From Pseudomonas putida (GTDB lineage Bacteria; Pseudomonadota; Gammaproteobacteria; Pseudomonadales; Pseudomonadaceae): a DNA stretch of 64,000 bases. This document shows, one piece after another, positions 47,210-58,904 of this stretch (its first letter is position 1; each line of letters starts with the position of its first letter). A program made the position numbers and the translations under genes. The notes under the pieces are model-generated. The model was not told the origin of the DNA. It ran no database searches and worked only from the letters and a program-made list of their open reading frames with translations. Location: the NCBI GenBank assembly GCA_041879295.1, contig CP047152.1, positions 1,183,501 to 1,247,500 on the forward strand, given 5' to 3'.

Positions 47210-50200
47210 GTGTCGCGCAGCAGTTTTTGCCGCCAGCTTTCCTGCTCCTGTGCGGACGCCTCGATCAGATACGCGTAACGCCCTGCCATCCGCACCGCCA
47301 CCGGTATTCCGTCGCGATACAGAAGCCGGTTGCCAATCACTGCCGGCACTTTCGCCCCCGGCAGCAACGAGCCGATCAGGTTCAGCGGGTCACTGGCGCT
47401 CACCACCTGCAGCGTTCCGTCCGGTTCACGTCGTCTCACTTGCCGCAGCAATACTACCGCCTCCGGCAAGGCGAACTGTTCACCGGCCAGCCCGGCAATG
47501 AAGCGCCCGCCCCTGATTTCGCCACGTGCTTCCAATCGGTGGTAGCAGCGCAGCAGCTCACGCCAGGGCGGCAGTACATCACTCTCGCGCGCCAACAGGC
47601 GCCAACAGATCACGCCATAGCGGCGCAGCAGCGTGCGGGCAATGTGCTCCAGGCGCTGGTCGTGCTCCGGTGGCGCAACGCTGCGGCGCAGCAGTGACCA
47701 GCGCCCGGCATGTGCCATGCTGCTGGAAAGTGGCGGGTGGCCACGGCGGCTGTTACGTGAGCTGCGCTTGGTTGCAGGCGTGATAAGGCTGCGCAAGCCA
47801 GTGAAGCTGTCCGCCCCGACCAGGCCTGAGCCCACTAGCTCCTGCAGTGCAGTTTCCAGTTCACTGGGCAGCAGATGTGCTTCATGTGCCAGTTCATCGA
47901 AGAACAGCGCCCCCAGGGTTTTCAGCGCTTCGTGCACACGTTGCGCACGTAGGCCAAGGGCGTCGACAGCAGGTGCGGGCGCCAGACTGCGCCACGTGTT
48001 CAACTGCTCCCGCGGCAGCAGCACCAGTGGGGTACTGGTCAACGTGCTGCTCGCCACTGTTGCCGCCAGCCGGCTCCAGGCAAACTGCCCGCTTCGGCAG
48101 GCTTCATCGAGCCAGTGCGGACTGTAGTCTTTGATACGCGCCGGCAGCAGTTCCGCCTCCCAGGCTGCTGCGGCGCTGGGGAACCCTTGTAACTGGACCA
48201 GCACTTCGGCCACCGCCTGCGGACCACGCAGGCGCTCGTCAGGCGCCAGGTGCTGCCAATCGAACAGAAAGCGCATGAAGTCTTGCAGGCTGACCGGTTC
48301 GATCTCGCGGCGCAGGCGTTTGACCGTGTAGCGGTGGATGCGTGCCAGCAAGTGGCGTTCGCACCATTGCAAGTCAGTTGTACCTGGGCTGAAATGCCCG
48401 CGCAGCACATAGCCTTCGGCTTCCAGGCGGGCCAGAGCCTGCTCGATATCGGTTACCGGTTTGCCCAATGGCGCAGCGATTTGCGCCAGGGTCTGCGGGC
48501 CATGGCCGCTCAGGCGGGCGCGCAGCAGTTCGCTCAGTGCGTTGTCGGGTTCGATGGGCTGGTCGAAGCCAGCGAGCCGTTCGAACGCTGGCTCCATGTG
48601 CGCTGTGGGGTACAGTGCCAGCAGCAGGCTCAGGCGTTCGCGGGCCAACCAGAGCTTGTCATCGGGCAGACGCAAGGCACGCCCGGCCTTGGCCAGCTGC
48701 CTTAGCAGCAAATCCCAGCAGGGATTGGCATCTACCTCGACCTGACCGATGGCACCCAGGCTCATCAATGCTTCGTGCATTTCGTCGGGATTGGCCGGCT
48801 GTGGCCAGGCCTCGGCCGCGACGGCAGCAATGGCATCAGCGTCCAGTGCGCCCAGGTCGTCGCTACTGTGCACGTCGTTCCAGCGCCGGTTGAGTACCGC
48901 CTGGGTACGTCGTTCTTCCAGTGGTGCATCGTCCAGAAAGGCATAAGGCCGGGCGTTGAGAATCGCTGATGCCAGTGGCGAGGGGGCGGGCAAGTCCCTG
49001 CACAGCAAGCGCACTGCGCCGCTTTCCATGCGCCGCAGCAGGGCCAGCCAGCCTTCGCTGTCCATTGCTTCGTGCAGGCAGTCGTCGAGGGTTTGCTCGA
49101 CCAGCGGGTGGTCGGGAATCTGCCGCTCGCCGACGATGTTCTCCAGGCAGGCGATCTGGTCGGGAAACACAGCGGCAATCAGGTCTTCGCTTTTCATGCG
49201 CTGGATTTGTGGTGCCACCTTGCGTCCGCCCACAAAGCGCGGCAGTGCCATGGCCACGCCTGCGTTCCAGCGCCAGCGCACGCCGAACAGCGGTGCATCG
49301 AGCAGGGCCTGGATGAGGATCGGCTCGGCGCTGCGGCTGTTCAGGTAACGCCACACTTCGTCCAGCTCGAAACTGTGGCTGGTCGACAGTGACAACACGA
49401 TGGCGTCCTCGCTGGCGGCAGCCTGCAGCTCGAAGTTGAAGGTGCGGCAGAAGCGTTTGCGCAGGGCCAGGCCCCAGGCGCGGTTGATACGGCTGCCGTA
49501 GGGCGAATGAATGATCAGTTGGGTCCCGCCGGACTCATCGAAAAAGCGTTCCATCACCAGCGTATCCTGCGAGGGCAGGGCGCCAAGCACTTCACGGGTG
49601 CGGGCCAGGTAGTCGAGTAACTGGCCTGCACTGGCTTCGTCCAGTTCGAAGGTCGCCTGCAACCAGGCCAGTACCTCGACCGTGTCGCCGCCTGCCTGCG
49701 CCAGTTGCTGGTCTATTCGCGCCTGCAATCGGGCTACGGCGGCAGACAGCTCGTCACTGCGCCCCGGCGCTTCACCCAGCCAGAACGGAATGGTCGGCGG
49801 CAGGCCGTGAGCATCCTCTACCCGCACCCGGCCCGGCTCTACGCGCAGAATGCGATACGAGGCGTTGCCCAGCTGGAAAATATCGCCGGCAATGCTTTCC
49901 ACGGCAAAGTCTTCATTGACGCTGCCAATGTTCAGCGCCTGCGGTTCCAGTAACACGGCGTAGTCAGCGTTGTCGGGGATGGTGCCGCCGCTGGTCAGCG
50001 CAGTCAGTTGGCTGCCACGTCGGCCACGCAGCGTGCCGGTCACTGCGTCACGGTGCAAGTAGGCACTGCGCACACCCTGGCGGCCGTTGTAGCCCTCGGC
50101 GAGCATGCGCAGCAGGGCCTGGTAATGGTGCTGATCGAGCTCGGCGTAAGGTGTAGCCTGGCGTAGGCAATCCAGCAGAGCCTGTTCGTGCCAGGCCTGG

Positions 50201-51483
50201 TTGCTGGCTTCTGCGACGATCTGCTGGGCCAGTACATCCAGTGGCGCCCGGGGGATGTGCAGTTCGTCCAGTTCGCCCTGGCGAACGCAGTCAAGCAGGG
50301 CAACGCATTCGATCAGGTCATCGCGTGAGGTGGGGAACAGGCGCCCCTTTGGCACACCATCGACCTGGTGCCCAGCGCGGCCTACCCGTTGCAGGAAGGC
50401 GGCAATCGAGCCCGGCGAGGCGATCTGGCAAACCAGGTCGACATCGCCGATATCAATGCCAAGCTCCAGCGATGCGGTTGCTACCAGCACCTGGAGCTTG
50501 CCGCTCTTGAGCCGCTGCTCCGCATCCAGGCGCAGCTCCTTGGACAGGCTGCCGTGGTGCGCGGCAACCGCCTCTTTACCCAGCCGGTCGCTGAGGTGGC
50601 GGGTGATACGCTCGGCCAGGCGCCGGGTGTTGACGAATACCAGCGTGGTGCGGTGTTCACGGGCCAGGGTGGCCAAACGATCGTACACGAGGCCCCAGAC
50701 GTCGGTAGCCATCACTGCCCCCAGCGGTACTGGCGGCACTTCGATAGCCAGATCGCGCTGGCGCGCATGGCCGACATCGACGATGGCGCAGGCACGCCCG
50801 CTCCCGACCAGAAACTGTGCCACACGCTCTACCGGCCGTTGCGTGGCGGACAGGCCTATACGCCGCAGTGGCCTTTTGCACAAGGCTTGCAGTCGTTCCA
50901 AGGTCAGTGCCAGGTGGGCGCCGCGCTTGTTGCCGGCCAGGGCGTGGATTTCATCGACGATCACGGTGTGCACGTTGGCCAGGCCTTCACGGCCAGAAGC
51001 GGAGCCCATCAGCACGTAAAGCGATTCGGGGGTCGTCACCAGAATGTGCGGGGCCAGCTTGCGCATGGCGGCACGTTCCTTTTGCGGCGTGTCGCCCGTG
51101 CGCACGGCCGTAGTGATACGTGGGGCGTTCAGGCCTTGGTCGGCGATGGCTTGGCTGATGCCTTCGAGCGGGGCCTGCAGGTTAAGACGGATGTCATTGG
51201 ACAGGGCCTTCAGAGGTGAAATATAGATCACTAGAGTCTGTGCGGGCAGCTCGCCCTGGTGCTTCATGCCTTCGCGCAGCAGTTCATCGAGCACGGCCAG
51301 AAAAGCGCTCAGGGTCTTGCCTGATCCGGTCGGCGCGGCCAGCAGCATGGATTGCCCGGCGTGGATCAATGGCCAGGCCTGGGCCTGGGCATCGGTTACC
51401 GTGGCGAAGTAGCGGCGGAACCAGGTGCTGACGGCAGGATGGAACAGCTCGAGCACCGGGTGGTGTTTGGCGGGCAGGTTCAT
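47203..51483 (-). CDS. lhr: Lhr-type large DEAD/H ATP-dependent helicase
   Basis: 1,426 aa. RecA1: AAPTGSGKTLSAFLAVLDEL (Walker A), DEIHALAGNKRGAHL (Walker B as DEIH), GLSATQRPVERVAQFL. RecA2: VFVNTRRLAERITRHL, SLELGIDIGDVDLVCQIASP, FLQRVGRAGH. The winged-helix and long Lhr-specific C-terminal regions follow. A 3'-5' DNA/RNA-DNA translocase implicated in repair. The frame is open upstream to a TTG at 51507, but ATG 51483 gives the family start; no good ribosome-binding site is visible. The C-terminus ends within a REP palindrome. Confidence 0.92.
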   Translation of the reverse strand: MNLPAKHHPVLELFHPAVSTWFRRYFATVTDAQAQAWPLIHAGQSMLLAAPTGSGKTLSAFLAVLDELLREGMKHQGELPAQTLVIYISPLKALSNDIRLNLQAPLEGISQAIADQGLNAPRITTAVRTGDTPQKERAAMRKLAPHILVTTPESLYVLMGSASGREGLANVHTVIVDEIHALAGNKRGAHLALTLERLQALCKRPLRRIGLSATQRPVERVAQFLVGSGRACAIVDVGHARQRDLAIEVPPVPLGAVMATDVWGLVYDRLATLAREHRTTLVFVNTRRLAERITRHLSDRLGKEAVAAHHGSLSKELRLDAEQRLKSGKLQVLVATASLELGIDIGDVDLVCQIASPGSIAAFLQRVGRAGHQVDGVPKGRLFPTSRDDLIECVALLDCVRQGELDELHIPRAPLDVLAQQIVAEASNQAWHEQALLDCLRQATPYAELDQHHYQALLRMLAEGYNGRQGVRSAYLHRDAVTGTLRGRRGSQLTALTSGGTIPDNADYAVLLEPQALNIGSVNEDFAVESIAGDIFQLGNASYRILRVEPGRVRVEDAHGLPPTIPFWLGEAPGRSDELSAAVARLQARIDQQLAQAGGDTVEVLAWLQATFELDEASAGQLLDYLARTREVLGALPSQDTLVMERFFDESGGTQLIIHSPYGSRINRAWGLALRKRFCRTFNFELQAAASEDAIVLSLSTSHSFELDEVWRYLNSRSAEPILIQALLDAPLFGVRWRWNAGVAMALPRFVGGRKVAPQIQRMKSEDLIAAVFPDQIACLENIVGERQIPDHPLVEQTLDDCLHEAMDSEGWLALLRRMESGAVRLLCRDLPAPSPLASAILNARPYAFLDDAPLEERRTQAVLNRRWNDVHSSDDLGALDADAIAAVAAEAWPQPANPDEMHEALMSLGAIGQVEVDANPCWDLLLRQLAKAGRALRLPDDKLWLARERLSLLLALYPTAHMEPAFERLAGFDQPIEPDNALSELLRARLSGHGPQTLAQIAAPLGKPVTDIEQALARLEAEGYVLRGHFSPGTTDLQWCERHLLARIHRYTVKRLRREIEPVSLQDFMRFLFDWQHLAPDERLRGPQAVAEVLVQLQGFPSAAAAWEAELLPARIKDYSPHWLDEACRSGQFAWSRLAATVASSTLTSTPLVLLPREQLNTWRSLAPAPAVDALGLRAQRVHEALKTLGALFFDELAHEAHLLPSELETALQELVGSGLVGADSFTGLRSLITPATKRSSRNSRRGHPPLSSSMAHAGRWSLLRRSVAPPEHDQRLEHIARTLLRRYGVICWRLLARESDVLPPWRELLRCYHRLEARGEIRGGRFIAGLAGEQFALPEAVVLLRQVRRREPDGTLQVVSASDPLNLIGSLLPGAKVPAVIGNRLLYRDGIPVAVRMAGRYAYLIEASAQEQESWRQKLLRDTL

Positions 51484-51618
51484 GTGTTGTTTATGGAGGG
51501 TGTGCAACGGGTTGGCAAGGGGCCACTCGTCTGTCAGGCCGGCACAGGAATGACCGGCCTTGTCAGGCCAATGACCCCATGGGATCCTCCCGAGTCAATT
51601 TTTTCAGCGAGCTCACCC

Positions 51619-52032
51619 ATGCCCAACATCATCCGCATCGCCGCCGCCCTGCTGATCGACCCTCAGGGCCGCACCCTGCTGGTGCGCAAGCGTGGCACCG
51701 AGGCGTTCATGCAGCCAGGCGGCAAGATCGATGCCGGTGAAACGCCGGTACAGGCGCTGGTGCGCGAGTTGCACGAGGAACTGGGCCTGCGCATCGACCC
51801 GGCTCAGGCCATGCACCTGGGCCAGTTCAGTGCCCCCGCCGCCAACGAGCCCGGCTTCGAAGTGCAAGCCGAACTGTTCCGTGTCGACAGCGCCGCTGCC
51901 GTGGTGCCGGCCGCAGAGATCGAGGAGGTGGTCTGGCTGGCTGCAGATCAGGCGCCCGTCATGCAACTGGCCCCCCTGACCCGCGACTTGATCCTGCCGC
52001 TGTATCGCCAGGCGCTCAACGCACCGCGCTGA
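51619..52032 (+). CDS. Nudix hydrolase
   Basis: 137 aa. Complete Nudix box GKIDAGETPVQALVRELHEE then LGL (pattern Gx5Ex7REUxEExGU), about residues 36-58; the preceding TEAFMQPG is the usual lead-in. MutT-like pyrophosphohydrolase of unknown substrate. It starts PNIIRIAAALLID at ATG 51619. Convergent with metR, with a 17-base tail overlap. Confidence 0.9.
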   Translation: MPNIIRIAAALLIDPQGRTLLVRKRGTEAFMQPGGKIDAGETPVQALVRELHEELGLRIDPAQAMHLGQFSAPAANEPGFEVQAELFRVDSAAAVVPAAEIEEVVWLAADQAPVMQLAPLTRDLILPLYRQALNAPR

Positions 52033-52933
52033 CACCGTCGAGGGTGGCGAACGAGGTGTCCTTGGCCGTCAGCAAAAAGTCGCGCATATATGGGGCATCG
52101 AGCATGTCGGTGCGTACGGCGGCATAAAGCGTGGCAAACAGGCCTTTCTCGCCCAGGCGTTTGCCCTTCACATAGCCGCGCGAGCTGTACTCGTGCAGCG
52201 CCCAATGCGGCATGCCGCATACGCCACGGCCGCTGGCCACCAGTTGCATCATCATCACCGTCAGCTCCGAGGTGCGCACGGCAGCTGGCTCTATATCGGC
52301 CGGCTCCAGGAAGCGGGTGAAGATGTCCAGGCGATCGCGCTCCACCGGGTAGGTGATCAGCGTCTGGTCGAGCAAGTCTTGCGGCACGATGTAAGGCTTG
52401 CTGGCCAGCGGGTGCTGGTTGGCCACTGCCAGCATCGCCTCGTAGGTGAACAGCGGCACATAAGTGATGCCTGCCAGGTCCACCGGGTCGGAGGTAACCA
52501 CCAGGTCAAGGTCGCCGCGGGCCAGGGCCGGCAGCGGGGCGAAGGCAAAGCCGGAGGCCAGGTCCAGTTCCACTTCCGGCCAGGCATCGCGGAACTGGTC
52601 GATGGTCGGCATCAGCCACTGGAAGCAGCTGTGGCATTCGATAGCCATGTGCAGGCGCCCGGCAGTGCCGCCGGCCAGGCGTGCGATGTCACGTTCGGCA
52701 CCGCGCAGCAACGGCAGGGTGGCATCCGCCAGTTGCAGCAGACGCAGCCCGGCGCTGGTGAAGCGGATCGGCTTGGTCTTGCGCACGAAAATCGGGAGGC
52801 CCAGGCGCTCTTCCAGCTCCTTGAACTGGTGCGACAATGCCGACTGGGTCAGGTGCAGGCGTTCGGCGGCCTCCACCAGGCTGTCGGCTTCGCGCAGGGC
52901 ATGAAGGGTTTTCAGGTGACGGATCTCCAGCAC
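52016..52933 (-). CDS. metR: LysR-type regulator MetR
   Basis: 305 aa activator of methionine-biosynthesis genes with homocysteine as coinducer. Helix-turn-helix ADSLVEAAERLHLTQSALSH (about 16-35); the effector domain includes MAIECHSCFQWLMPTIDQFR, a MetR signature. GTG start at 52933 with GGAG about 8 bases upstream gives the family N-terminus LEIRHLKTLHALREA; the longer ATG frame from 53023 runs through the promoter of the divergent gene and is rejected. The 3' end overlaps the Nudix gene. Confidence 0.88.
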   Translation of the reverse strand: MLEIRHLKTLHALREADSLVEAAERLHLTQSALSHQFKELEERLGLPIFVRKTKPIRFTSAGLRLLQLADATLPLLRGAERDIARLAGGTAGRLHMAIECHSCFQWLMPTIDQFRDAWPEVELDLASGFAFAPLPALARGDLDLVVTSDPVDLAGITYVPLFTYEAMLAVANQHPLASKPYIVPQDLLDQTLITYPVERDRLDIFTRFLEPADIEPAAVRTSELTVMMMQLVASGRGVCGMPHWALHEYSSRGYVKGKRLGEKGLFATLYAAVRTDMLDAPYMRDFLLTAKDTSFATLDGVSAVR

Positions 52934-53128
52934 AGATGACTCCGGGGTGTGGAATTGAAGAAACAGGGAATGAGTTGAGTTTCCCTCATGATGCGGCATC
53001 TGTCGACTGGGCGATCGTCGCACCGTCTGGCGGAAGTCATGAAACTGTCACCGAACTGTGGCAGCGCGCCCGAACAGAATTCATCAGACTCGCGCTCTAC
53101 TGGGGATCTGCATTCTGGTGTTTCTTTC

Positions 53129-54124
53129 ATGCGGGCTTTTTGGCTTTTTCTTTTCTTCCTGCTGAGCGTACCGGCGAGTTCCGCCGAACAGCGCTGTGAC
53201 GCCCATGTGCCGGTGCAGCGTGCCGAACTGGGTGCCGTCAGCCTGGTGTACCAGAGCGTCGGTGCGCCACGCGACCCGGCCTTGCTGCTGGTCATGGGCC
53301 TGGGCGGGCAGCTGATTCATTGGCCGGACGACGTGGTCGAGGCATTGTGCCGACAAGGTTTTCGGGTGATCCGCTATGACAACCGCGATGTCGGCCTGTC
53401 ACGCTGGAACCAGGTGCCACCGCACGCCAACCTGACGCTCGAACTGTTGCGTTACAAGCTGGGCCTGCCTGTGTCGGCGCCCTATACGCTGACTGATATG
53501 GCCGATGACGGCTTGCGCCTGATGGACGCGTTGGGCGTGCGTCAGTTTCATGTATTGGGGGTGAGCATGGGCGGCATGATTGCCCAGCATCTGGCGGCGA
53601 TGGCGCCCGAGCGTGTGCGCAGCCTGACGCTGATCATGTCCAGTTCAGGGGCTGCGGGTTTGCCGGCACCGGATCCGGCGTTGGTGCAGTTGCTGGCCCG
53701 GCGCAGCGCGCCGAACCGCGCAGTGGCTATCGAGCAGCAGGCCGACCTGCTGGCGGCTTTGGGCAGCCCGGAAGTACACGACGACCGTGACGTGTTGCTG
53801 CATCAGGCGGCGGAGGCCTACGACCGGGCGTTCAACCCGGACGGAGCCAAGCGCCAGATCATGGCGATACTGGCCGAGCCGAGTCGCGTGGAGTTGCTCA
53901 ACCAGTTGCGAGTGCCGACCCTGGTGGTGCACGGTACGGCTGATCCGTTATTGCCGGTGATGCATGGCGTGCACCTGGCGGCGCATATTCAGGGTAGCCA
54001 ATTGCGCTTGATCCCGGGGCTGGCGCACCGTTTTCAAGAGCCGTTCAAGGCGCCGCTGCTGGGGGCGGTGTTGCCTTATTTGCAGGCGCATAGGCAAGCG
54101 GTCACGCACATCGCTGGGCTCTGA
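53129..54124 (+). CDS. Exported alpha/beta hydrolase
   Basis: 331 aa from ATG 53129, which starts a clean Sec signal (MRAFWLFLFFLLSVPASSA then E). Hydrolase fold: VMGLGGQLIHW (oxyanion), nucleophile Ser in LGVSMGGMIAQHLA, Asp in VHGTADPLLP, His in IPGLAHRFQE. Periplasmic esterase or lipase-like; substrate unknown. Divergent from metR. The gap 52934-53128 should hold both promoters but shows no clear consensus. Confidence 0.85.
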   Translation: MRAFWLFLFFLLSVPASSAEQRCDAHVPVQRAELGAVSLVYQSVGAPRDPALLLVMGLGGQLIHWPDDVVEALCRQGFRVIRYDNRDVGLSRWNQVPPHANLTLELLRYKLGLPVSAPYTLTDMADDGLRLMDALGVRQFHVLGVSMGGMIAQHLAAMAPERVRSLTLIMSSSGAAGLPAPDPALVQLLARRSAPNRAVAIEQQADLLAALGSPEVHDDRDVLLHQAAEAYDRAFNPDGAKRQIMAILAEPSRVELLNQLRVPTLVVHGTADPLLPVMHGVHLAAHIQGSQLRLIPGLAHRFQEPFKAPLLGAVLPYLQAHRQAVTHIAGL

Positions 54125-54139
54125 ATTTGCGCTGGCTGC

Positions 54140-54164
54140 TTCGCGGGCTTGCCCGCTCTCACAG
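54140..54164. repeat. Single REP palindrome
   Basis: TTCGCGGGCTTGCCCGCTCT between the convergent hydrolase and aauR genes. Confidence 0.85.
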
Positions 54165-54203
54165 GTGCTGCACCGATCTCAGGCTTTCCAGTTTGGGTTC
54201 AAG

Positions 54204-55528
<1,325 letters not shown>

Positions 55529-55532
<4 letters not shown>

Positions 55533-57433
55533 GGATGCTCTGCCGATTCGCTAGGGGGTGAAACCAGAGGCAGGGCCAGGACAAAGGCCGTGCCGCCGGT
55601 GGCGGGATGCTCGACGTTGAGGCTTCCCTTGGCGGCGGCGGCAAGGCTCGCCGACAGGGTCAGGCCCAGGCCCAGGCCATGCTCGCCCGGTTTGGTGGTA
55701 AAGAAGGGTTCGAACAGGTGCTTGCGCGCCTCGGCGTCGATGCCATGGCCATTGTCGCGCACCTGCAAACGGTACTTGTCGCCCTGCAACTCGCCTTCCA
55801 GCCACAGCTCAGGCTGCGGTTGCGCGGCCATGGCGTCAAGGGCATTCCCGATCAGGTTGACCAGAATCTGCTCCAGGCGGGTCTGGTCGATGGCCAGTTG
55901 CTGGTCCTCGAACTGGTGGTGCAATTTCAGGTGACAGGCACTGATGCGGTTGGCCAACACTTGCAGGGTGGCCTCCACCGCCTTGGCCAGTGAAGCCTGG
56001 CCGCTGTCATCGCCGCGCCGGGCAAATGAGCGCAGGCTGGCGGTGATGCGGCCCATGCGGTCGATCAGGTCATTCATGGTGCGCAGGTTGGTACTGGCGG
56101 TCTCCAGCGCCCCGCGCTCGAGGAAGCGCACAGTATTGCCAGACAAGGTGCGCAACGCGGCCAGTGGCTGGTTCAGCTCGTGGGCAATGCTGGTGGACAT
56201 TTGCCCGATGGCGGCCAGCTTGCCCGCCTGCACCAGCTCATCCTGGGCGTGGCGCAAGGTTTGCTCGGCATGCCGGCGCTCGCGAATCTGGCCCTTCAGG
56301 CGTTCGTTGCTGGCGCGCAGGTCGGCGGTGCGTTCGGCAATCCGCCGCTCCAGCTGGCTGTTGGCTTCTTCAAGGGCTTCGCGGGCCGCCAGGCGGGTGG
56401 CGATCACCTTGCGCCGCTCGTTCCAGGCAATGCCGAGGATCGCCAGCAAGGCAAAGGCCACGCCCACCAGGATGCCCTGCACCATGGATTCGCGACGCAG
56501 GTCTTGCAGTGGGGTCAGCAGGGTGAAATGCCAGGGCGTGTCCACCAGGCGCCTGGTTTGCGCCAGGTAGGCCACTTCGTGCGGTTTGCCATGAGCGGTT
56601 TCGGTGTTGGCGGGGAAGGTCAGTTTTTCCACACCGTCGGCCAGGGTCTCCCGGGCCAGAGGCTGCAGTTCGTTCAGCGGCCACCAGTAGTACTGCAGGC
56701 TTCGCGCCAGGCGCTCCTTGATTTGCGGGGTCAGCGGGCGCACCGACTTAAGGCGCCGGGCCGGGTCACTGGAGAGGATGATGATGCCATTTTCGTCGCT
56801 GACGAACGCTTCCAGGCGGGCGCGCTGCCAGCGCTCCTCGAGGGTGTCCAGGCGCACTTTGATCACTGCAACGCCTATGATCTTGCCGTGCTCCTCAAGC
56901 CCGTGGGCCAGGTAATAGCCGGCCTCGCCAGTGGTACTGCCGATGCCGTAGAACCGCCCGGGTTCGCCGCGCACGGCTGTCTGGAAGTAGGCGCGGAACG
57001 ACAGGTCTTCACCCAGGAACGAGTCGGCATCGCGCCAGTTGCTGGTGGCCTGCACCCGGCCATTGGTGTCGAGGACGAAGATGGCCCGACTGCGGCTGCG
57101 ACGGTTCAGGCCTTCAAGGTATTCGTTGACCGTCTGGCGTGAGCCGCCGTCCGGGTCGGTGAGCAGGTGCGAGACGCTGTCTTCCAGTTCCAGCAGGCTC
57201 GGCAAGTAGGTGTACTTGCTGATTTCGCTTTCGACCGTACGTGCGTGCAGCTCCAGCTGGCGTTCGCCGTTTTCGCTGAGGGTGCGGATACCATTGCTCT
57301 CGCTGATCAGGTAGCCAGCCATTCCCAGGCCGACCATCAGCAGGATGATCAGTGGCGGTAACAGCAATTGACGGATCAGGCGGGAATTCACGGCAGGCTT
57401 GGCAGGGCGAAGTAGCGAGGGGTCGCATTTCAT
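55529..57433 (-). CDS. aauS: Sensor histidine kinase AauS
   Basis: 634 aa. Helix 1 about 22-43 (LLLPPLIILLMVGLGMAGYL), periplasmic double-Cache sensor (about 45-305), helix 2 (MVQGILVGVAFALLAILGIA), coiled coil, H-box with His ~418 in SIAHELNQPLAALR, and HATPase with NLIGNALDAM, DNGHGID, GLGLGLTLS. DctB-like. It senses glutamate/aspartate or the loaded binding protein. ATG 57433 follows AAGG by 9 bases. It lies downstream of the transporter operon with a strong hairpin between. Confidence 0.92.
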
Positions 57434-57453
57434 CACAGTGGCCTTGTAACGAC

Positions 57454-57493
57454 CAGCTTCCGCTGCCTGGTGGGTGCCTGGCAGCGGAAGCTG
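57454..57493 (-). terminator. Strong hairpin between aatP and aauS
   Basis: Perfect 14-bp stem CAGCTTCCGCTGCC / GGCAGCGGAAGCTG with a 12-base loop. No T-run, so it may set mRNA ends or reduce rather than stop read-through into aauSR. Confidence 0.6.
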
Positions 57494-57501
57494 TGGCCGG
57501 G

Positions 57502-58236
57502 TCAGTGCTGCAGGATCTTGCTGAGGAAGTGCTGGGTGCGCTGGTCGCGGGCGCTCTGGTCACCGAAGAACTCTTCCTTGGTGCAGTCTTCGATGATGCT
57601 GCCCTTGTCCATGAAGATAACCCGGTTGGCGACTTTGCGGGCAAAGCCCATCTCGTGGGTTACGCACATCATGGTCATGCCTTCCTGGGCCAGTTGCACC
57701 ATCACGTCCAGCACCTCGCTGACCATTTCAGGGTCCAGTGCCGAGGTGGGCTCGTCGAACAGCATGACGATCGGGTCCATCGCCAGGGCGCGGGCGATTG
57801 CCACGCGCTGCTGCTGGCCACCGGAGAGCTGGCCAGGGTGCTTCTTGGCATGGGCACTGAGGCCTACACGGTCGAGCAGGGCCAGGCCCTTCTTGGTGGC
57901 TTCCGCCTCGCTGCGGCCCAGCACCTTGCGCTGGGCAATGGTCAGGTTTTCGGTGATGGTCAGGTGCGGGAACAGCTCGAAGTGCTGGAACACCATGCCC
58001 ACCCGCGAGCGCAGTTTGGGCAGGTTGGTCTTCGGGTCGGCAATCGAGGTGCCGTCAACCACGATGTCGCCCTTCTGGAACGGCTCCAGCGCGTTGACGC
58101 ACTTGATCAGGGTGGACTTGCCCGAGCCCGACGGGCCACAGACCACCACTACTTCACCTTTCTTGACCTCGGTGCTGCAGTCGGTCAGTACCTGGAAGTC
58201 GCCGTACCACTTGTTGACGTTCTTGATGGAAATCAT
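57502..58236 (-). CDS. aatP: Acidic amino-acid ABC transporter ATPase
   Basis: 244 aa. Walker [11 protein letters not shown]-loop [13 protein letters not shown], signature [16 protein letters not shown], Walker [13 protein letters not shown], switch His in CVTHEMGFA. GltL type. ATG 58236 with AAGGATC 7 bases upstream; the gltK-type stop overlaps (ATGA). Last gene of aatJQMP. Confidence 0.95.
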   Translation of the reverse strand: MISIKNVNKWYGDFQVLTDCSTEVKKGEVVVVCGPSGSGKSTLIKCVNALEPFQKGDIVVDGTSIADPKTNLPKLRSRVGMVFQHFELFPHLTITENLTIAQRKVLGRSEAEATKKGLALLDRVGLSAHAKKHPGQLSGGQQQRVAIARALAMDPIVMLFDEPTSALDPEMVSEVLDVMVQLAQEGMTMMCVTHEMGFARKVANRVIFMDKGSIIEDCTKEEFFGDQSARDQRTQHFLSKILQH

Positions 58237-58904
58237 ACGGTGATCCTTTTTTGCAGGCGCTTGACCAGCCACGAAGCGGAGAAGCTGATGATGAAGTAGA
58301 CGACGCCGGCGAAGATCAGGAACTCATGGGAGCGCCCGATGATGTCGCCGTTGGAGCGAGCCGAGTTGAGGAAGTCGACCAGGCCCACGGTATACACCAG
58401 CGAGGTGTCCTGGAACAAAATGATGCTCTGCTGCAGCAGCAGCGGGGTCATCTTGCGGAAGGCCTGAGGCAGGATGATCAGGCGCATGGTCTGCGCGTAG
58501 TTCATGCCCAGCGCTTGTGCGGCGCCCATCTGACCCTTGGAGATCGACTGCACGCCGGCGCGGACGATTTCGCAGAAGTACGCGGCCTCGAACATCATGA
58601 AGGCGACCACGCAGGAGGTGAAGGCACCCACCGGGGTATCTTCGCCGGTGATCCAGCGCAGCACGAACGGTACCGCCAGGTAGAACCAGGTGATCACCAG
58701 CAGCAGCGGGATCGAGCGGAAGTAGTTGACGTAGGCACCGGCCAGGTTCGACAGCAGCTTGCTCGACGACAGGCGCATCAGGGCCAGTATGGTGCCCAGC
58801 ACGATACCGCCGATGACTCCCATGACCATCAGCTTGAGGGTCATGACCATGCCGTCCCAGAGGGCTGGCAGGGCGGGGATGATTTCGCTGAAATCCATTT
58901 CCAT
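58233..58904 (-). CDS. aatM: Acidic amino-acid ABC transporter permease (GltK type)
   Basis: 223 aa, five to six helices. EAA-like coupling loop [21 protein letters not shown]-terminus [20 protein letters not shown]; Met3 is a possible alternative start. It directly follows the stop of aatQ with no gap. Confidence 0.93.
   Translation of the reverse strand: MEMDFSEIIPALPALWDGMVMTLKLMVMGVIGGIVLGTILALMRLSSSKLLSNLAGAYVNYFRSIPLLLVITWFYLAVPFVLRWITGEDTPVGAFTSCVVAFMMFEAAYFCEIVRAGVQSISKGQMGAAQALGMNYAQTMRLIILPQAFRKMTPLLLQQSIILFQDTSLVYTVGLVDFLNSARSNGDIIGRSHEFLIFAGVVYFIISFSASWLVKRLQKRITV

Noticed and set aside
52934..53023. Longer MetR from ATG 53023
   Set aside because: The extra 30 residues run through the divergent promoter region and do not resemble a LysR N-terminus; the GTG start has a good ribosome-binding site.
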